Assembly (NCBI RefSeq): GCF_900105355.1
Contig: NZ_FNSC01000001.1
Span: forward strand, 620,001-684,000
Length of the DNA: 64,000 nt
Origin: Pseudomonas anguilliseptica
Lineage (GTDB): Bacteria; Pseudomonadota; Gammaproteobacteria; Pseudomonadales; Pseudomonadaceae
Reading direction: 5' to 3'
Below are positions 49,070 through 59,367 of this stretch, piece after piece (the first letter of the stretch is position 1; each line of letters begins with the position of its first letter). The position numbers and the translations under genes are program-made. The notes under the pieces are model-generated. The model was not told the origin of the DNA. It worked only from the letters and a program-made list of their open reading frames with translations, and did no database searches.

Positions 49070-49216
49070 AAAGTCTCGCGAGCTAGAGTCCTGCAAGGCG
49101 CTACGTTAGTAACAGCCTTTGGCTGGTCAAAACAGGCGAGGAAGCGGAGTGTATTTTTGTACATGAGCATTCCGAGCCTGTTTTTAACGCCGCAGGGCCG
49201 ACGCGCAGCAGACTTT
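49070..49216. repeat. Nested palindromic repeat, copy D (with insert)
   Basis: Outer arms AAAGTCT / AGACTTT, inner AAAACAGGC / GCCTGTTTTT, centre TGTA-ttttt-GTACA. Relative to copy C it carries an extra ~29 bp at 49100-49128 within the left arm, containing CGTTAG and AGCC-ttt-GGCT. Lies in the divergent thiolase-fabG promoter region. Confidence 0.85.
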
Positions 49217-49359
49217 TAATGAATGGTGCACAGGCTAACCTGTTGCCGCAGTGTGGCATTGGCCGCCTTGCCGGCACAGCAGGCGGATGCGGTCAATTGC
49301 GCATTTCTACGGGCTGCGTAGAGTGGGCGCACTTTTGATCCATGCGCAGGAGCCGCTCC

Positions 49360-50715
49360 ATGTCCGACCGTTATCTCGCCTTTGCCAACTCCACGTCCGG
49401 GCGCCGTCTGGTCAGCGCACTCGGCCTGCCCGCGCCGCTGTTGCTGGAGCGCTGGATGGCCGGACGCAGCCGCCCGGTAGACGGCGCCCTGCTGCTGGGC
49501 GGTGAAGGCAGCCTGGCCAGCGCCGTACTGCCCTTCGCGCACAAGCTGACCGACGCCCTTTACGCCGCGCGCGAAGGCCAGCTCGAGCTGCCGCGCTGGC
49601 CCGCCGAACACGGCCCGAAACTCAAAGCACTGGTGTTTGATGCCAGCCATCTGACCCGTTTCGAGCAGTTGATCGAGCTGCGCGACTTCTTCCAGCCGAC
49701 CTTCAAGGGCCTGGACAAATGCCCCCGCGTGGTGGTGCTGGGGCGCGCCCCGGAATCGCTGAAAGACCCGATTGCCGCCAGCGTGCAACGCTCACTGGAA
49801 GGTTTTACCCGCTCGCTGGGCAAGGAAATCCGCCGTGGCGGCAACGTGCAGCTGATCTACGTCGGCAAAGGCGGCGAAGCGCAGCTGGAAGGCGCGCTGC
49901 GCTTCTTCCTCTCGCCGAAAAGCGCGTACGTCTCCGGCCAGGTGCTGCGCCTGAATGCCTGCGGCGAACAGGTCAAGGACTGGACCCGCCCGCTGGCCGG
50001 CAAAAAAGCGCTGGTCACCGGGGCTTCGCGCGGCATCGGTGCGGCCATCGCCGAGACCCTGGCCCGCGACGGCGCCGAGGTGGTGCTGCTGGACGTACCA
50101 CCGGCCAAGGATGCCCTGAATGCCCTGGCGGCACGCCTGGGCGGGCGCGCCCTAGCCCTGGACATCTGCGCCGAGGATGCCGCCGCGCAGCTGGTTGAGG
50201 CACTACCGGACGGCATCGATATCGTCGTGCACAACGCCGGCATCACCCGCGACAAGACCCTGGCGAAGATGAACGATGCGTTCTGGAACTCGGTGATCAA
50301 CGTCAACCTCAGTGCCCCGCAAGTGCTGACCCAGGCCCTGCTGGACGCCGGCAAGCTGCACGACAACGGCCGCGTGGTGCTGATCGCCTCGATCAGCGGC
50401 ATCGCCGGCAACCTCGGCCAGACCAATTACGCAGTGAGCAAGGCTGGGGTGATCGGCCTGGCCCAGGCCTGGGCACCGGCCTTGGCCAAGCGCGGCATCA
50501 GCATCAACGCCGTGGCACCGGGTTTTATCGAAACCCAGATGACCGCCGCCATCCCGCTGACCATCCGCGAAGCCGGCCGGAGGATGAACTCCATGGGCCA
50601 GGGTGGCCTGCCACAGGACGTCGCCGAAGCCGTGGCCTGGTTCGCCCAGCCGGGCTCGGGCGCGGCCACCGCGCAAGTGCTGCGTGTCTGCGGGCAAAGC
50701 CTGCTCGGGGCATAA
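49360..50715 (+). CDS. High-molecular-weight 3-oxoacyl reductase (FabG4-like)
   Basis: 451 aa from ATG 49360 (AGGAG upstream). The N-terminal ~200 residues form a Rossmann-like domain without a nucleotide motif. The C-terminal half is a typical FabG: TGASRGIGAAIAE (near 216-228), HNAGITRD (near 295), SISGIAGNLGQTNYAVSK with catalytic Ser/Tyr/Lys, and GFIETQMT. The two-domain form matches FabG4 of mycobacteria and its Pseudomonas counterpart, NAD(H)-dependent ketoacyl-CoA reductases. Divergent from a thiolase. Confidence 0.92.
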   Translation: MSDRYLAFANSTSGRRLVSALGLPAPLLLERWMAGRSRPVDGALLLGGEGSLASAVLPFAHKLTDALYAAREGQLELPRWPAEHGPKLKALVFDASHLTRFEQLIELRDFFQPTFKGLDKCPRVVVLGRAPESLKDPIAASVQRSLEGFTRSLGKEIRRGGNVQLIYVGKGGEAQLEGALRFFLSPKSAYVSGQVLRLNACGEQVKDWTRPLAGKKALVTGASRGIGAAIAETLARDGAEVVLLDVPPAKDALNALAARLGGRALALDICAEDAAAQLVEALPDGIDIVVHNAGITRDKTLAKMNDAFWNSVINVNLSAPQVLTQALLDAGKLHDNGRVVLIASISGIAGNLGQTNYAVSKAGVIGLAQAWAPALAKRGISINAVAPGFIETQMTAAIPLTIREAGRRMNSMGQGGLPQDVAEAVAWFAQPGSGAATAQVLRVCGQSLLGA

Positions 50716-50726
50716 AACGCGCTGTT

Positions 50727-50802
50727 GTAGGGTGGATGACGCTTTACCCATCCACCAAATACCACGCCGGCGGTGAATGAAAAGAGCGTCATCCACCCTA
50801 CA
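50727..50802. repeat. GGGTGGATG-type intergenic repeat, copy 2
   Basis: GTAGGGTGGATGACGC at the left and GCGTCATCCACCCTAC at the right are exact inverted repeats; the interior has CCATCCACCA and GGTGAATGAAAAGA. Same family as 37888-37974. Confidence 0.85.
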
Positions 50803-50814
50803 CCTACAGAAGTA

Positions 50815-50880
50815 ACCCGGATGCAATCCAGGGCGCTGTATTGCCGTCAAAATCCTTCCCGGATTACATCCGGGCTACGG
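50815..50880. repeat. CCCGGAT-type inverted repeat
   Basis: AACCCGGATGCAATCC and GGATTACATCCGGGCT form imperfect inverted ends around about 35 nt. Common intergenic unit in Pseudomonas. Confidence 0.65.
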
Positions 50881-50970
50881 CCTGCTACGGTTTTTAACCA
50901 ATGGCAGCAGACAGCAAAAGGCCCCACAGTGCGAAGCCTTTTGCATTCAGCGCGAGCTTCTACCTGCTCA

Positions 50971-51143
50971 AGATCTTGCGAGCTAGAGCACTACAAGGCA
51001 AAAACAGGCGAGGAAGCGGAGTGTACTTTTGTACATGAGCATTACTCGCTTCGCTTGCTCCTTCGGGGCCGCACTAAAGTGCGTTAGCCGCAAGCGGCTT
51101 TCCGAGCCTGTTTTTAACGCAGTAGGGCCGACGGCAGCAGATC
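50971..51143. repeat. Nested palindromic repeat, copy E (with insert)
   Basis: Arms GATCT / AGATC, inner AAAAACAGGC / GCCTGTTTTT, centre TGTAC-tttt-GTACA. It carries an extra ~57 bp at about 51044-51100 in the right arm, with GCACTAAAGTGC, CGTTAG and AGCCGC-aa-GCGGCT. Lies just after the speA stop (speA is on the minus strand). The whole gap 50716-51152 consists of three repeat units and no gene. Confidence 0.85.
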
Positions 51144-51152
51144 GATTGTTCC

Positions 51153-53066
51153 CTAGGACGACAGATAAGACGAACGGGTCAGCCCCAGACGCAACGCATC
51201 AAGGAACTGGGTGCGCTCGCGCGGGCTGATCTTGGCGCTGGCCACCTTATCGCGGTAGTGAGTCATCAACTCTTCGGGCGACAAGTGCACATAGCGCAGC
51301 ATGTCCTCGATAGTGTCGTGGGTCTCGATACCGGCGTGGTACACGCTGCCATCGGCGCTCTGGTAGATGCTCACCGAGTCGGTGTCGCCGAACAGGTTGT
51401 GCATATCGCCCAAAATTTCCTGGTAGGCACCGACCAGGAAGATCCCCAGCAGATAGTCCTCACCTTCGCGCACTTCGTGCACCGGCAGGCTGGTCTCGAT
51501 GCTCTGCTCATCGACGTACTGGCGAATCTTGCCATCCGAGTCGCAGGTCAGATCCTGCAGCACGGCGCGGCGCAGCGGCTCTTCGTCGAGACGGTTGAGC
51601 GGCAGAATCGGCAGCACCTGGCCGATGGCCCAGGTGTCCGGCAGACTCTGGAACACCGAAAAATTGCAGATGTACTTGTCGGCGAGCTTGTCGTTGAGCT
51701 CGTCCAGCACCTGACGATGGGAGCGCTGACGGGCTTTGAGCGAATTGTGCAGGCGGCGGCACACGGCGAAGTAGCACTGCTCGGCCAGGGCCTTGTCGGT
51801 CAGGCTGAGTTTGCCGTCGGCATACTGATTGGCCACGTCGCTCATGTAGTGCGTGGCGCGCCAGTAGGTCTCGGTGACCATCTCGATATCGGTCGGCCCG
51901 AGCAGCTCGACCAGGTAACGCACGGTTTCCGGCAGGCTGGTGACGTCTTCGATCTTGGGGATCTCGTCATTGTGTTTTTCCACGTCAGTGACCTGCACCA
52001 CCAGCATGGCGTGGTGCGCGGTCAGCGAGCGGCCGCTTTCCGAGAAGATATGCGGATGCGGCAGCTCCTGAGCATCACAGAACTCCTTGAGCATGCCGAC
52101 CACCACGCCGGCGTAGTCGTCCATGTCGTAGTTGATCGAGCTGGCATTGCGCGAGTGGGTGCCGTCGTAATCCACACCCAGGCCACCACCGACATCGATA
52201 TGGTCAACCGGCAGGCCCAAGCCACGCAGCTCGCCGTAATAGCGGATGGCTTCCTTGAAGCCGTGCTGGTAGTCGGACAGGTTGGCGATCTGCGAGCCCA
52301 TATGGAAATGCAGCAGGCGGATGCCCTGGTCCAGCTTGGCCGCGCGGAAGCGTTCGACCACCGACAGCAGCTGCGCCGCCGACAGGCCGAACTTGGATTT
52401 CTCGCCGCCGGTATCGGCCCACTTGCTCGAGGCCAGCGACGACAGACGCACGCGCAGGCCGATCTGCGGCGCGACTTTGAGTTCGGCCGCCTCGTCGATC
52501 ACCAGCTGCACTTCGGATTCTTTCTCGATGACGATAAACACGTTGTGACCGAGCTTCTGACCCATCAGGGCCAGCTTGATAAATTCGCGGTCTTTGTAAC
52601 CGTTGCAGACGATGGTGCCGCCCTTCGGCGCCAGCGCCAGCACCGCCATCAGCTCAGGCTTGGAGCCAGCTTCCAGGCCAATGGAGACGTTCTGTGTGGC
52701 GATGATGTTTTCCACCACCGCTTCCTGCTGATTGACCTTGATCGGGTACAGCGCGGTGTAGCGGCTCTGGTATTCCAGGCGTGCAATGTTGGCGTCGAAC
52801 GCACCGGTCAGCTGCCGTACACGATCCTGCAGAATGTCCGGAAAACGCACCAGCAACGGCAACGACAAACCGCTGGAACGCAGCTCATCCAGCTGCTCGT
52901 AGAGGTCGATCGGGGTGCTTTGCTGGCCATTCGGGCGCACCTCGACACGGCCCTTGTCATTGATCGCGAAGTAACCCGCGCCCCAATGGCGAATGCCGTA
53001 GACGCTGCGGCTGTCCGCTACGGTCCACTGGCTGCCGTCATCTTTACGTGTGCGTCGTGCAGACAT
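51153..53066 (-). CDS. speA: Biosynthetic arginine decarboxylase
   Basis: PLP enzyme making agmatine from arginine for putrescine synthesis; 637 aa from ATG 53066 (GGGAG upstream). Fold-III decarboxylase: PLP lysine in [10 protein letters not shown] (near residue 108), [29 protein letters not shown] (near 293), SESGR. The C-terminal CDSDG and [24 protein letters not shown] are SpeA-specific. Normal length and followed downstream by repeat copy E. Confidence 0.96.
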   Translation of the reverse strand: MSARRTRKDDGSQWTVADSRSVYGIRHWGAGYFAINDKGRVEVRPNGQQSTPIDLYEQLDELRSSGLSLPLLVRFPDILQDRVRQLTGAFDANIARLEYQSRYTALYPIKVNQQEAVVENIIATQNVSIGLEAGSKPELMAVLALAPKGGTIVCNGYKDREFIKLALMGQKLGHNVFIVIEKESEVQLVIDEAAELKVAPQIGLRVRLSSLASSKWADTGGEKSKFGLSAAQLLSVVERFRAAKLDQGIRLLHFHMGSQIANLSDYQHGFKEAIRYYGELRGLGLPVDHIDVGGGLGVDYDGTHSRNASSINYDMDDYAGVVVGMLKEFCDAQELPHPHIFSESGRSLTAHHAMLVVQVTDVEKHNDEIPKIEDVTSLPETVRYLVELLGPTDIEMVTETYWRATHYMSDVANQYADGKLSLTDKALAEQCYFAVCRRLHNSLKARQRSHRQVLDELNDKLADKYICNFSVFQSLPDTWAIGQVLPILPLNRLDEEPLRRAVLQDLTCDSDGKIRQYVDEQSIETSLPVHEVREGEDYLLGIFLVGAYQEILGDMHNLFGDTDSVSIYQSADGSVYHAGIETHDTIEDMLRYVHLSPEELMTHYRDKVASAKISPRERTQFLDALRLGLTRSSYLSS

Positions 53067-53190
53067 CGATGTCTCCCTTGCTGGCGATAGTGGCCTTGGC
53101 ACAGCCAAGACGCGTACAGATTAAAGTCTGGAAATGACGATTACTCAGCTGTGACCAAAGGCCAGCTGAGGAAGTTTAGAAAAGACTGGC

Positions 53191-53562
53191 TTAGCCGCCG
53201 GATTTCTTGGCTTTAAAGCCGTGCTTGATCAGCTCGGCAATCAGCAGCTCGACGTGGTCGCCCTGAATTTCGATCACCCCATCCTTGAGCGAACCGCCGC
53301 AGCCGCAGCGCTTTTTCAGTGCGCTGGCGAGGTCTTTCAGGGGCTCTTCGGCCAGAGGCACGCCACTGATGCTGGTCACCGTCTTGCCGCCGCGGCCTTT
53401 GGTTTCGCGGCGCACGCGGGCGATGCCATCACCTTCGGGGATCAGGGTCTGTTTACAGATACAGGCGTCCACCGGCTGACTGCAATCCGGGCAGTGCCGG
53501 CCGCTATCGGTGGAATACACCAGGCCGCCGAGGGCGGCAAATGAGGAAGCTTTCTTGACCAC
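53191..53562 (-). CDS. SUI1-family protein (YciH, eIF1-like)
   Basis: 123 aa if translation starts at GTG 53562 (VKKASSFAALGGLVYSTD), with GAGGA 8 nt upstream; this matches the family start MxKKASSFxALGGLVYST. No ATG fits. Four Cys in CPDC and CIC (HCPDCSQPVDACICK) then the SUI1 fold with RRETKGRGGKTVT and a second Cys pair in KKRCGCGGSLKDG. Acts on initiation fidelity in tests with E. coli YciH. Same position upstream of speA as in P. aeruginosa. Confidence 0.88.
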   Translation of the reverse strand: MVKKASSFAALGGLVYSTDSGRHCPDCSQPVDACICKQTLIPEGDGIARVRRETKGRGGKTVTSISGVPLAEEPLKDLASALKKRCGCGGSLKDGVIEIQGDHVELLIAELIKHGFKAKKSGG

Positions 53563-53833
53563 CGGTTGGTCCTCGAAGGGGTCAGGATAGCGACTGGTCG
53601 ACTGAGTGTTCGGAGTCGACCGCGAAGCCCCACTCTGGCAGGGGCAGCGCACCCTGGCGATACACGGCCAAGGCTTGAAGGCGGCGCAGTGTAACGGCAA
53701 AAGCCGCGACTGCTAAGTGTAAAAATGCGCCATTAATCGGCGGATTGGCGACGTTGTTCAGGATGCCGAACAAAACGCCTGGATATCCTGCACAAAGCCA
53801 GGACTGACGCGGGGTTCGGCCAGTATCGAGGGC

Positions 53834-54370
53834 CTAGCGCGTGGCGGCCAGATAGCGCTGCAAGGCGGCCAGCGAATCGGGGCAATAGGGCAGGTACTGG
53901 GTTTCGGCCAGCGCCTCGTCGATGGAGATAAACCGCGCCTCCAATACTTCCTCCGGCTGCAAACGCAAAGGCGCATCGGACACCGCCGAGTAGGCCATGC
54001 ACCACAGGCGGCTTTCCGGCGCGTCGTAGAGGAAATGCGCATGCTCGACCAATTGCGCGTCTTCGATACCCAGCTCTTCAGCCAGCTCGCGCGCGGCCGA
54101 TTCGGCGTAGCTCTCGCCTTCGAGCACCATGCCGCCGGCCGCCACATCCCAATAACCGGGATACAGCGCCTTGCTCAGGGTACGCCGGTGCACGCACAGC
54201 AGGCCGGCGCTGTTGAACAGCAGGATATAGGTGCCACGCCCGAGCAGATGCCGCGCACGCAGCTCACTGCGCAACACACCGCCGAGCGGACGATCCTCCT
54301 CGTCGACCCAGACGATGCGTTCAGCATCAGAGGCGGCGCGGTGCGCCACCTCAGCTTCGGACCAGGCCAC
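53834..54370 (-). CDS. NUDIX hydrolase
   Basis: 178 aa. Nudix box G-x5-E-x7-REUxEE seen as GGMVLEGESYAESAARELAEELGI (in two parts), near residues 79-101. GTG start at 54370, 3 bp after the DUF2333 gene stop, with AGGG in the upstream gene; coupling is likely. Resembles the YfcD-type branch (VDEEDRPLG). Substrate unknown. Confidence 0.88.
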   Translation of the reverse strand: MAWSEAEVAHRAASDAERIVWVDEEDRPLGGVLRSELRARHLLGRGTYILLFNSAGLLCVHRRTLSKALYPGYWDVAAGGMVLEGESYAESAARELAEELGIEDAQLVEHAHFLYDAPESRLWCMAYSAVSDAPLRLQPEEVLEARFISIDEALAETQYLPYCPDSLAALQRYLAATR

Positions 54371-54373
54371 CGC

Positions 54374-55447
54374 TTAGCCCTGCGACAGCAGTTGGCGCAG
54401 GTCGATCAGCCCGGCATTGGCGCGCGAGATGTAGTTGGCCATCACCAGCGAGTGGTTAGCCAGCAGGCCATAACCGCTGCCATTGAGAATCATCGGGCTC
54501 CACAGGGTTTCCTGCGCGGCTTCCAGCTCACGGATGATCTGGCGCACGCTGACGGTGGCGTTCTTCTTCGCCAGCACATCGGCAAAATCCACCTCAATGG
54601 CGCGCAGCAAATGGGCCAGCGCCCAGGCCTGTCCACGCGCTTCGTAGAACACGTTGTCAATCTGCAGCCATGGCGTTTCGTAATTCACACCTTCGACAAA
54701 ATCGGCCTGGGCCACGCTATCGGCCAATGCCGGGTCGACCACTGCGGTATTCAAACGCACCTGACCGACACTGGCCGACAGACGCTGCGACAGCGAACCC
54801 AGACGCGTGGCGGCATCGCCCAGCCAGTTATTCAGGTTGTCGGCGCGGGTATAGAACTGGGCATTGCCTTTGCTCGGATCACCCAAGCGCTCAAGGTAAC
54901 GATCCAGCGATTTGATGCCTTCGGCGTACTCAGCCTCGGAGGCCGGCAGTGCCCAGCTTTTATGGTCGAAGTGGAAACGCGGCTCGGCCTTGGCCAGATC
55001 GGCGTCTTCGGTGGATTGCGACTGCGAACGGGTGAAGTCCTTGCGCAGCGCGCGGGACATATCACGCACCTGCACCAGCACACCAAACTCCCAGCTTGGC
55101 ATGTTGTCGAGCCATAGACCCGGTGGTGCCAGGTCGTTGGACAGGTAACCGCCCGGCTTATCGAGCAAGGTGCCCGCGACCTGCTTGAGGGTTTCCACCG
55201 TGGTGTAGCCATTCACCAGCTTGCGGCCGCCAGCACGGGCGGCGGCCTCGGCACGCTGTTGCACGGAGAATTGCGCAGGCTCCTGGCTCCAGTACCAGCC
55301 CACCACCAGCGCCACAACCAGGTAGAGCCCCAGCAGACCAGCGACCGTCCGCGTGACCAGGCTTCCTGTCGATTTACTCTGTAAGGTGGTGGCAGCACCT
55401 GCCGCGCCATCACGCGCTTCGGCAGTTCGGTTCTTCCAATCCAGCAT
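54374..55447 (-). CDS. DUF2333 membrane-anchored protein
   Basis: 357 aa. One transmembrane helix at about residues 30-52, then a large periplasmic domain with many short helices (GGYLSNDLAPPGLWLDNMPSWEFGVLVQ; YTRADNLNNWLGDAATRLGSLSQRL). It fits the proteobacterial DUF2333 family. Function unknown. Operon with the NUDIX gene. Confidence 0.85.
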   Translation of the reverse strand: MLDWKNRTAEARDGAAGAATTLQSKSTGSLVTRTVAGLLGLYLVVALVVGWYWSQEPAQFSVQQRAEAAARAGGRKLVNGYTTVETLKQVAGTLLDKPGGYLSNDLAPPGLWLDNMPSWEFGVLVQVRDMSRALRKDFTRSQSQSTEDADLAKAEPRFHFDHKSWALPASEAEYAEGIKSLDRYLERLGDPSKGNAQFYTRADNLNNWLGDAATRLGSLSQRLSASVGQVRLNTAVVDPALADSVAQADFVEGVNYETPWLQIDNVFYEARGQAWALAHLLRAIEVDFADVLAKKNATVSVRQIIRELEAAQETLWSPMILNGSGYGLLANHSLVMANYISRANAGLIDLRQLLSQG

Positions 55448-55755
55448 GGCAATGTCCTTTTGTTACCCAAGTAGCAAACTCGCAACCGGACAACACAACC
55501 CGGTCGCAGTTGGTTCGACCGCAACCCTTGAGCAGGGTTGCGCAACTGCCTTGCACTATAAGGGAAGCGCGGCCGACTGCGCAGCGGCGAACGGCAAACT
55601 TAGCGCCGGTTATGCCAATGGTGTATCTGTGATGCCATAGACAGAAGGCCGACGCCAATAGATCGACGGCACTCGCAATAATTCAAACGAGTGTTAACAT
55701 TGCTAGCACTAAGCCATCACCCGTAGCCACGTGCTGCGCCAACTGAAATTGGGCC
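55448..55755. other. Divergent promoter region of the DUF2333 and gcbA genes
   Basis: 308 bp without a gene. It contains the hairpin GCAACCC-ttgagca-GGGTTGC at 55521-55541 in the half nearer DUF2333 and an AT-richer part at 55670-55720. Probably holds both promoters; no clear boxes identified. Confidence 0.45.
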
Positions 55756-57375
55756 ATGATCGAGCAAGAAGACCCCAGCCGCGACCGCCTCAAGCAGCAC
55801 TTCGCCCAGCGCGTGATCAATCAGGCGCGTCAGGTATTGGAAGTCTGGCAGCGCCTGCAGCGCAGTGAGTGGAACGAAGCAGGCATGGGCGAACTGCGCG
55901 AGGCGACGGAATTGCTGCAGCGCTACGCCGAACGCCTCGATCAGGCCGAGCACAGCCAGCTGGCCCAGGAAATCGGCAGCTGCCTGCAACTGGTGGCCGA
56001 CAACCGTGGCCGCCTCAATAGCGAGCTGATCAGCCAGCTCAACCAGCTGCTGCAGCGTCTGTCACGCACCGGCCTGCGCCACGGCGACCGTTTCGAGCAA
56101 ACCGTGCTGCCGCCGCTGCGCAAACCTGTGTACCTCGCACTGCAGCATCTGGAACGCGCCGAACAGCTGGTGCAGCGCCTGGAATTCTTCGGCATGAACG
56201 CCATCGCCCTGGACAGCGCCAATGCATTTCGCAATGCCATGCGTGAGCGCCACCCGGCGGCGATCCTGATGGAAGTCGACTTCTCCGGCCCCGGCTGCGG
56301 CCTGCAGCTGGCAAAAAGCGTGCAGGAAGGTCTGGAACACCAGATTCCGCTGCTGTTCTTCAGCCAGGAAGACACCGACACCATGACCCGCCTGTCTGCA
56401 GTGCGCGCCGGTGGCCAGGAGTTCTTCACCGGTAGCCTGGATGCCTCGAACCTGTTCGAGCGCATCGAAGTGCTGACCCACGTGTCGCAGTACGAACCCT
56501 ACAAGGTGCTGATCATCGACGACTCGCGGGCCCAGGCCACGCACACCGAGCGCGTGCTCAACAGCGCCGGTATAGTCACCCGCACCCTGATCGAGCCGAT
56601 CCAGGCCATGAGCCATCTGGCCGATTTCCAGCCGGACCTGATCACCCTCGACATGTACATGCCCGAGTGCAACGCCCCGGAACTGGCCCAGGTGATCCGC
56701 CACAACGACCGCTACGTCAGCGTGCCGATCATCTACCTGTCCGCCGAAGACGACCTGGACAAGCAGCTCGATGCGATGAGCGAAGGCGGCGATGACTTCC
56801 TCACCAAACCGATCAAACCCCGCCACCTGATCGCTACCGTACGCAACCGTGCAGCCCGCGCGCGCAGCCTCAAGGCGCGCATGGTGCGTGACAGCCTGAC
56901 CGGTTTGTACAACCACACCCATACCCTGCAATTGCTCGAAGATGCACGCTTCCGCGCCGAACGCGATGGCCAGCCGCTGAGCTTTGCGATGATCGATATC
57001 GACTTCTTCAAGAAGGTCAACGACACCTACGGCCACCCCATGGGCGACCGGGTGATCAAGAGCCTAGCGCTGTTTCTCAAGCAGCGCCTGCGCAAGAGCG
57101 ACCATATCGGCCGTTACGGCGGCGAAGAGTTCGCCGTGGTGATGCCTGACACCGACGCCGAATCGGCCCGCCGGGTACTCGACGACATCCGCCAGCGTTT
57201 CGCGGAAATCCAGTATTCGGCGCAGCCGCATGACCTGTCCTGCACCTTCAGCTGCGGCATCGCCCAGCTGGCGCCGCAACTGGACGGCAAACGGCTCTCG
57301 CAACAAGCCGACCAGGCCCTGTATGTGGCCAAGCACGGCGGACGTAATCAGGTAGCGATCTATCAGGGCGCCTGA
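55756..57375 (+). CDS. gcbA: GcbA/AdcA diguanylate cyclase response regulator
   Basis: 539 aa, cytosolic. N-terminal helical (Hpt-like) region about 1-115, a first degenerate receiver about 120-240, a second receiver with VLIIDDSRAQ and phospho-acceptor in LITLDMYMPE (near 298), then GGDEF with GGEEF at 455-459 and inhibitory site RKSD at 446-449. Makes c-di-GMP with feedback control. In P. aeruginosa and P. fluorescens the homologue promotes attachment. The position before ctpL and dipZ matches. A weak Shine-Dalgarno sequence; start chosen by alignment of length. Confidence 0.93.
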   Translation: MIEQEDPSRDRLKQHFAQRVINQARQVLEVWQRLQRSEWNEAGMGELREATELLQRYAERLDQAEHSQLAQEIGSCLQLVADNRGRLNSELISQLNQLLQRLSRTGLRHGDRFEQTVLPPLRKPVYLALQHLERAEQLVQRLEFFGMNAIALDSANAFRNAMRERHPAAILMEVDFSGPGCGLQLAKSVQEGLEHQIPLLFFSQEDTDTMTRLSAVRAGGQEFFTGSLDASNLFERIEVLTHVSQYEPYKVLIIDDSRAQATHTERVLNSAGIVTRTLIEPIQAMSHLADFQPDLITLDMYMPECNAPELAQVIRHNDRYVSVPIIYLSAEDDLDKQLDAMSEGGDDFLTKPIKPRHLIATVRNRAARARSLKARMVRDSLTGLYNHTHTLQLLEDARFRAERDGQPLSFAMIDIDFFKKVNDTYGHPMGDRVIKSLALFLKQRLRKSDHIGRYGGEEFAVVMPDTDAESARRVLDDIRQRFAEIQYSAQPHDLSCTFSCGIAQLAPQLDGKRLSQQADQALYVAKHGGRNQVAIYQGA

Positions 57376-57389
57376 GACGCGCCCTGATA
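57361..57389 (+). terminator. Stem-loop over the gcbA stop codon
   Basis: TATCAGGGCGC-ctgagac-GCGCCCTGATA: perfect 11-bp stem spanning the TGA. No T-run follows, so it may serve as a mRNA 3' end structure rather than a strong terminator. Confidence 0.5.
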
Positions 57390-57539
57390 GACCTGAGCCG
57401 CCAGCAACCACCCGGCAGAAAACTGTGACGCAGTCGGCGTCGTCATATTACGGTCACGAAAAAGCAATAAATTCTGAGGCTTAGCGCCGCCCTGACGCAT
57501 CCGTCGGCGGCCGGAACCGTTCGTTGTCGGTCGAGCCCT

Positions 57540-59240
57540 ATGCGCCTGAAATCCCTTACCAACCTCAACACCCTGCTGCTGGTCACCGTTTGCGTGGCCC
57601 TGGCCGTGACGCTCTGGTGGTCACAGCGCGCCCTGGAGCGCCCTTATCTGCTGATGGCCCGCTACCTGAGCCTGTCCCAGCAGTTCCAGGGCGAGGCGGC
57701 GCAGAACATCAGCACCTACCTGGAAAGCGGCGACGCCCTGCGCCACAGTGCCGCTCTGCAATCGCTGGACAGCCTCGAACAGGCCATGACTGAACTGCCC
57801 ACGCAATTGGCGGCCAACCTGCGCCCCAGCCTCGCAGAGCTCAAAGCCTTCAGTGCCAACGAGCTACTGGCCGCTGGCAAGCTCTCCGCCGACCCGCAAG
57901 GCCTGCTGTTACAAGCCGAGCGGGAAATGGACGCAGCGCTGGAGCAGCTCGCGCAATACGCCGACAGCGGCGAAGCCAATGCCGCCGTCGCTTATCGCAG
58001 CCCGCTGTTCAGCGCGGCGCGCCACCTCACCCGCCTGGCCCATGCCCGCAACAACCTGATCGAACAACGCAGCGCCCTGGCCACCAGCACGCGCACGCAG
58101 ATCGACCAGGTGCAGCAAGCGCTGGCCGCGCTGGAACCCCTGGTACGCGCCGAACACGGGCGAATCCAAGGTGAGGTGCAGCTGATCCTCGGCCTGATGA
58201 TCGGCCTGATTTTGCTGATCGCATTGATCATCGACACCATCCAGCGGCGCCTCACTCGCGTACTCGAACGCCTGGTTCCAGCCCTCTCTGCCTGGGCCGC
58301 CGGCGACTTCGCCCATGACATCCAGCTCAATTCACGCACCCGCGAACTGCGTGATATCGAAGAGTCGCTGAACCGCCTGCGCGCCTATCTGGTCGACCTG
58401 GTCGGCACCATTCGTCGGCACGCCGAACAGGTAGTCGGCTCCAGCCGAACCCTGGCCGACCTAAGCGGCGGTCTGCACAGCGGCGCCGAACGCCAGGCCG
58501 GCGACACCGCGCAAATCCGCGATGCCCTCGGCGAACTGCAGGCCACCATCCAGCAGGTTGCTGGTGATGCCAGCCAGGCCGCCGATGCCAGCCGCGACGC
58601 CAACCGCGCTCTGGAACAGGGCCAGCAGGTGATTGGCCACAGCCTTACCGGCCTGCACTCGCTGGTTGATGAGGTGCAGGGCAACGCCCAGGCCATCGAA
58701 CGCCTGGCCGAGGAAACCGCCACCATCGGCAATGTACTGACTGTCATTCGCGGCATCGCCGAGCAGACCAACCTGCTGGCACTGAACGCCGCTATCGAAG
58801 CGGCACGGGCCGGCGAGCTGGGCCGCGGCTTTGCCGTGGTCGCCGATGAAGTGCGCTCGCTGTCGCAGCGCACCACCGGCGCCACCGCGCAGATTCAGGA
58901 GCTGATCGGCCGCCTGCAACAGGCCGCATTGCAATCGGTACAAGCCATGCGCACCCAGGTCGAACACGCCGAAGCTACCGCTAGTCAGGCCGAAGCCGCC
59001 GATGGCGCACTGGATGAAATCGTCGCGGCGATCCGTACCATCGCCAGCATGGCCGAGCGGATTGCCGATGCCACCGCCCAGCAGAGCGGCGCGGTCAGCG
59101 AGATTCGCGGGCACAGCGAGCGCATCCACCAACTTGGCGGTGACAACCTGCAACGCATCGGCGAGGGCCGCCATCAGGGCGAGCAGCTGCTGCAACTCGG
59201 CGGCCAACTGCATACCGCTGTAAAGGCGTTCAGGGTTTAA
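57540..59240 (+). CDS. ctpL: Methyl-accepting chemotaxis protein (CtpL-like)
   Basis: 566 aa. TM1 at about 10-28, a helical periplasmic sensor of ~180 residues, TM2 at about 211-230, HAMP-like region [22 protein letters not shown], then the signalling domain with hairpin tip [32 protein letters not shown] (in parts, near 410-440). CtpL in P. aeruginosa mediates chemotaxis to phosphate at low levels and 4-chloroaniline. Assignment to CtpL is by position after gcbA and overall form. Confidence 0.88.
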   Translation: MRLKSLTNLNTLLLVTVCVALAVTLWWSQRALERPYLLMARYLSLSQQFQGEAAQNISTYLESGDALRHSAALQSLDSLEQAMTELPTQLAANLRPSLAELKAFSANELLAAGKLSADPQGLLLQAEREMDAALEQLAQYADSGEANAAVAYRSPLFSAARHLTRLAHARNNLIEQRSALATSTRTQIDQVQQALAALEPLVRAEHGRIQGEVQLILGLMIGLILLIALIIDTIQRRLTRVLERLVPALSAWAAGDFAHDIQLNSRTRELRDIEESLNRLRAYLVDLVGTIRRHAEQVVGSSRTLADLSGGLHSGAERQAGDTAQIRDALGELQATIQQVAGDASQAADASRDANRALEQGQQVIGHSLTGLHSLVDEVQGNAQAIERLAEETATIGNVLTVIRGIAEQTNLLALNAAIEAARAGELGRGFAVVADEVRSLSQRTTGATAQIQELIGRLQQAALQSVQAMRTQVEHAEATASQAEAADGALDEIVAAIRTIASMAERIADATAQQSGAVSEIRGHSERIHQLGGDNLQRIGEGRHQGEQLLQLGGQLHTAVKAFRV

Positions 59241-59367
59241 CCGGCTGTGGGCGCGGCAATCTGTCGCGTACCATCCAGCCTCTAGACAAGACCGCTTACA
59301 GGCTAAGGCATGCGCGCTACCTTATGCCTCCGCTATGATGCGGCGATTCCCGCATCACGAGCCTGCC

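Noticed and set aside
50773..51229. Small plus-strand frames between fabG and speA
   Set aside because: They consist of the intergenic repeats (including copy E) and encode nothing recognisable.
51258..53090. Open frame of 610 codons antisense to speA
   Set aside because: speA motifs on the minus strand are complete; the opposite frame is a composition effect.
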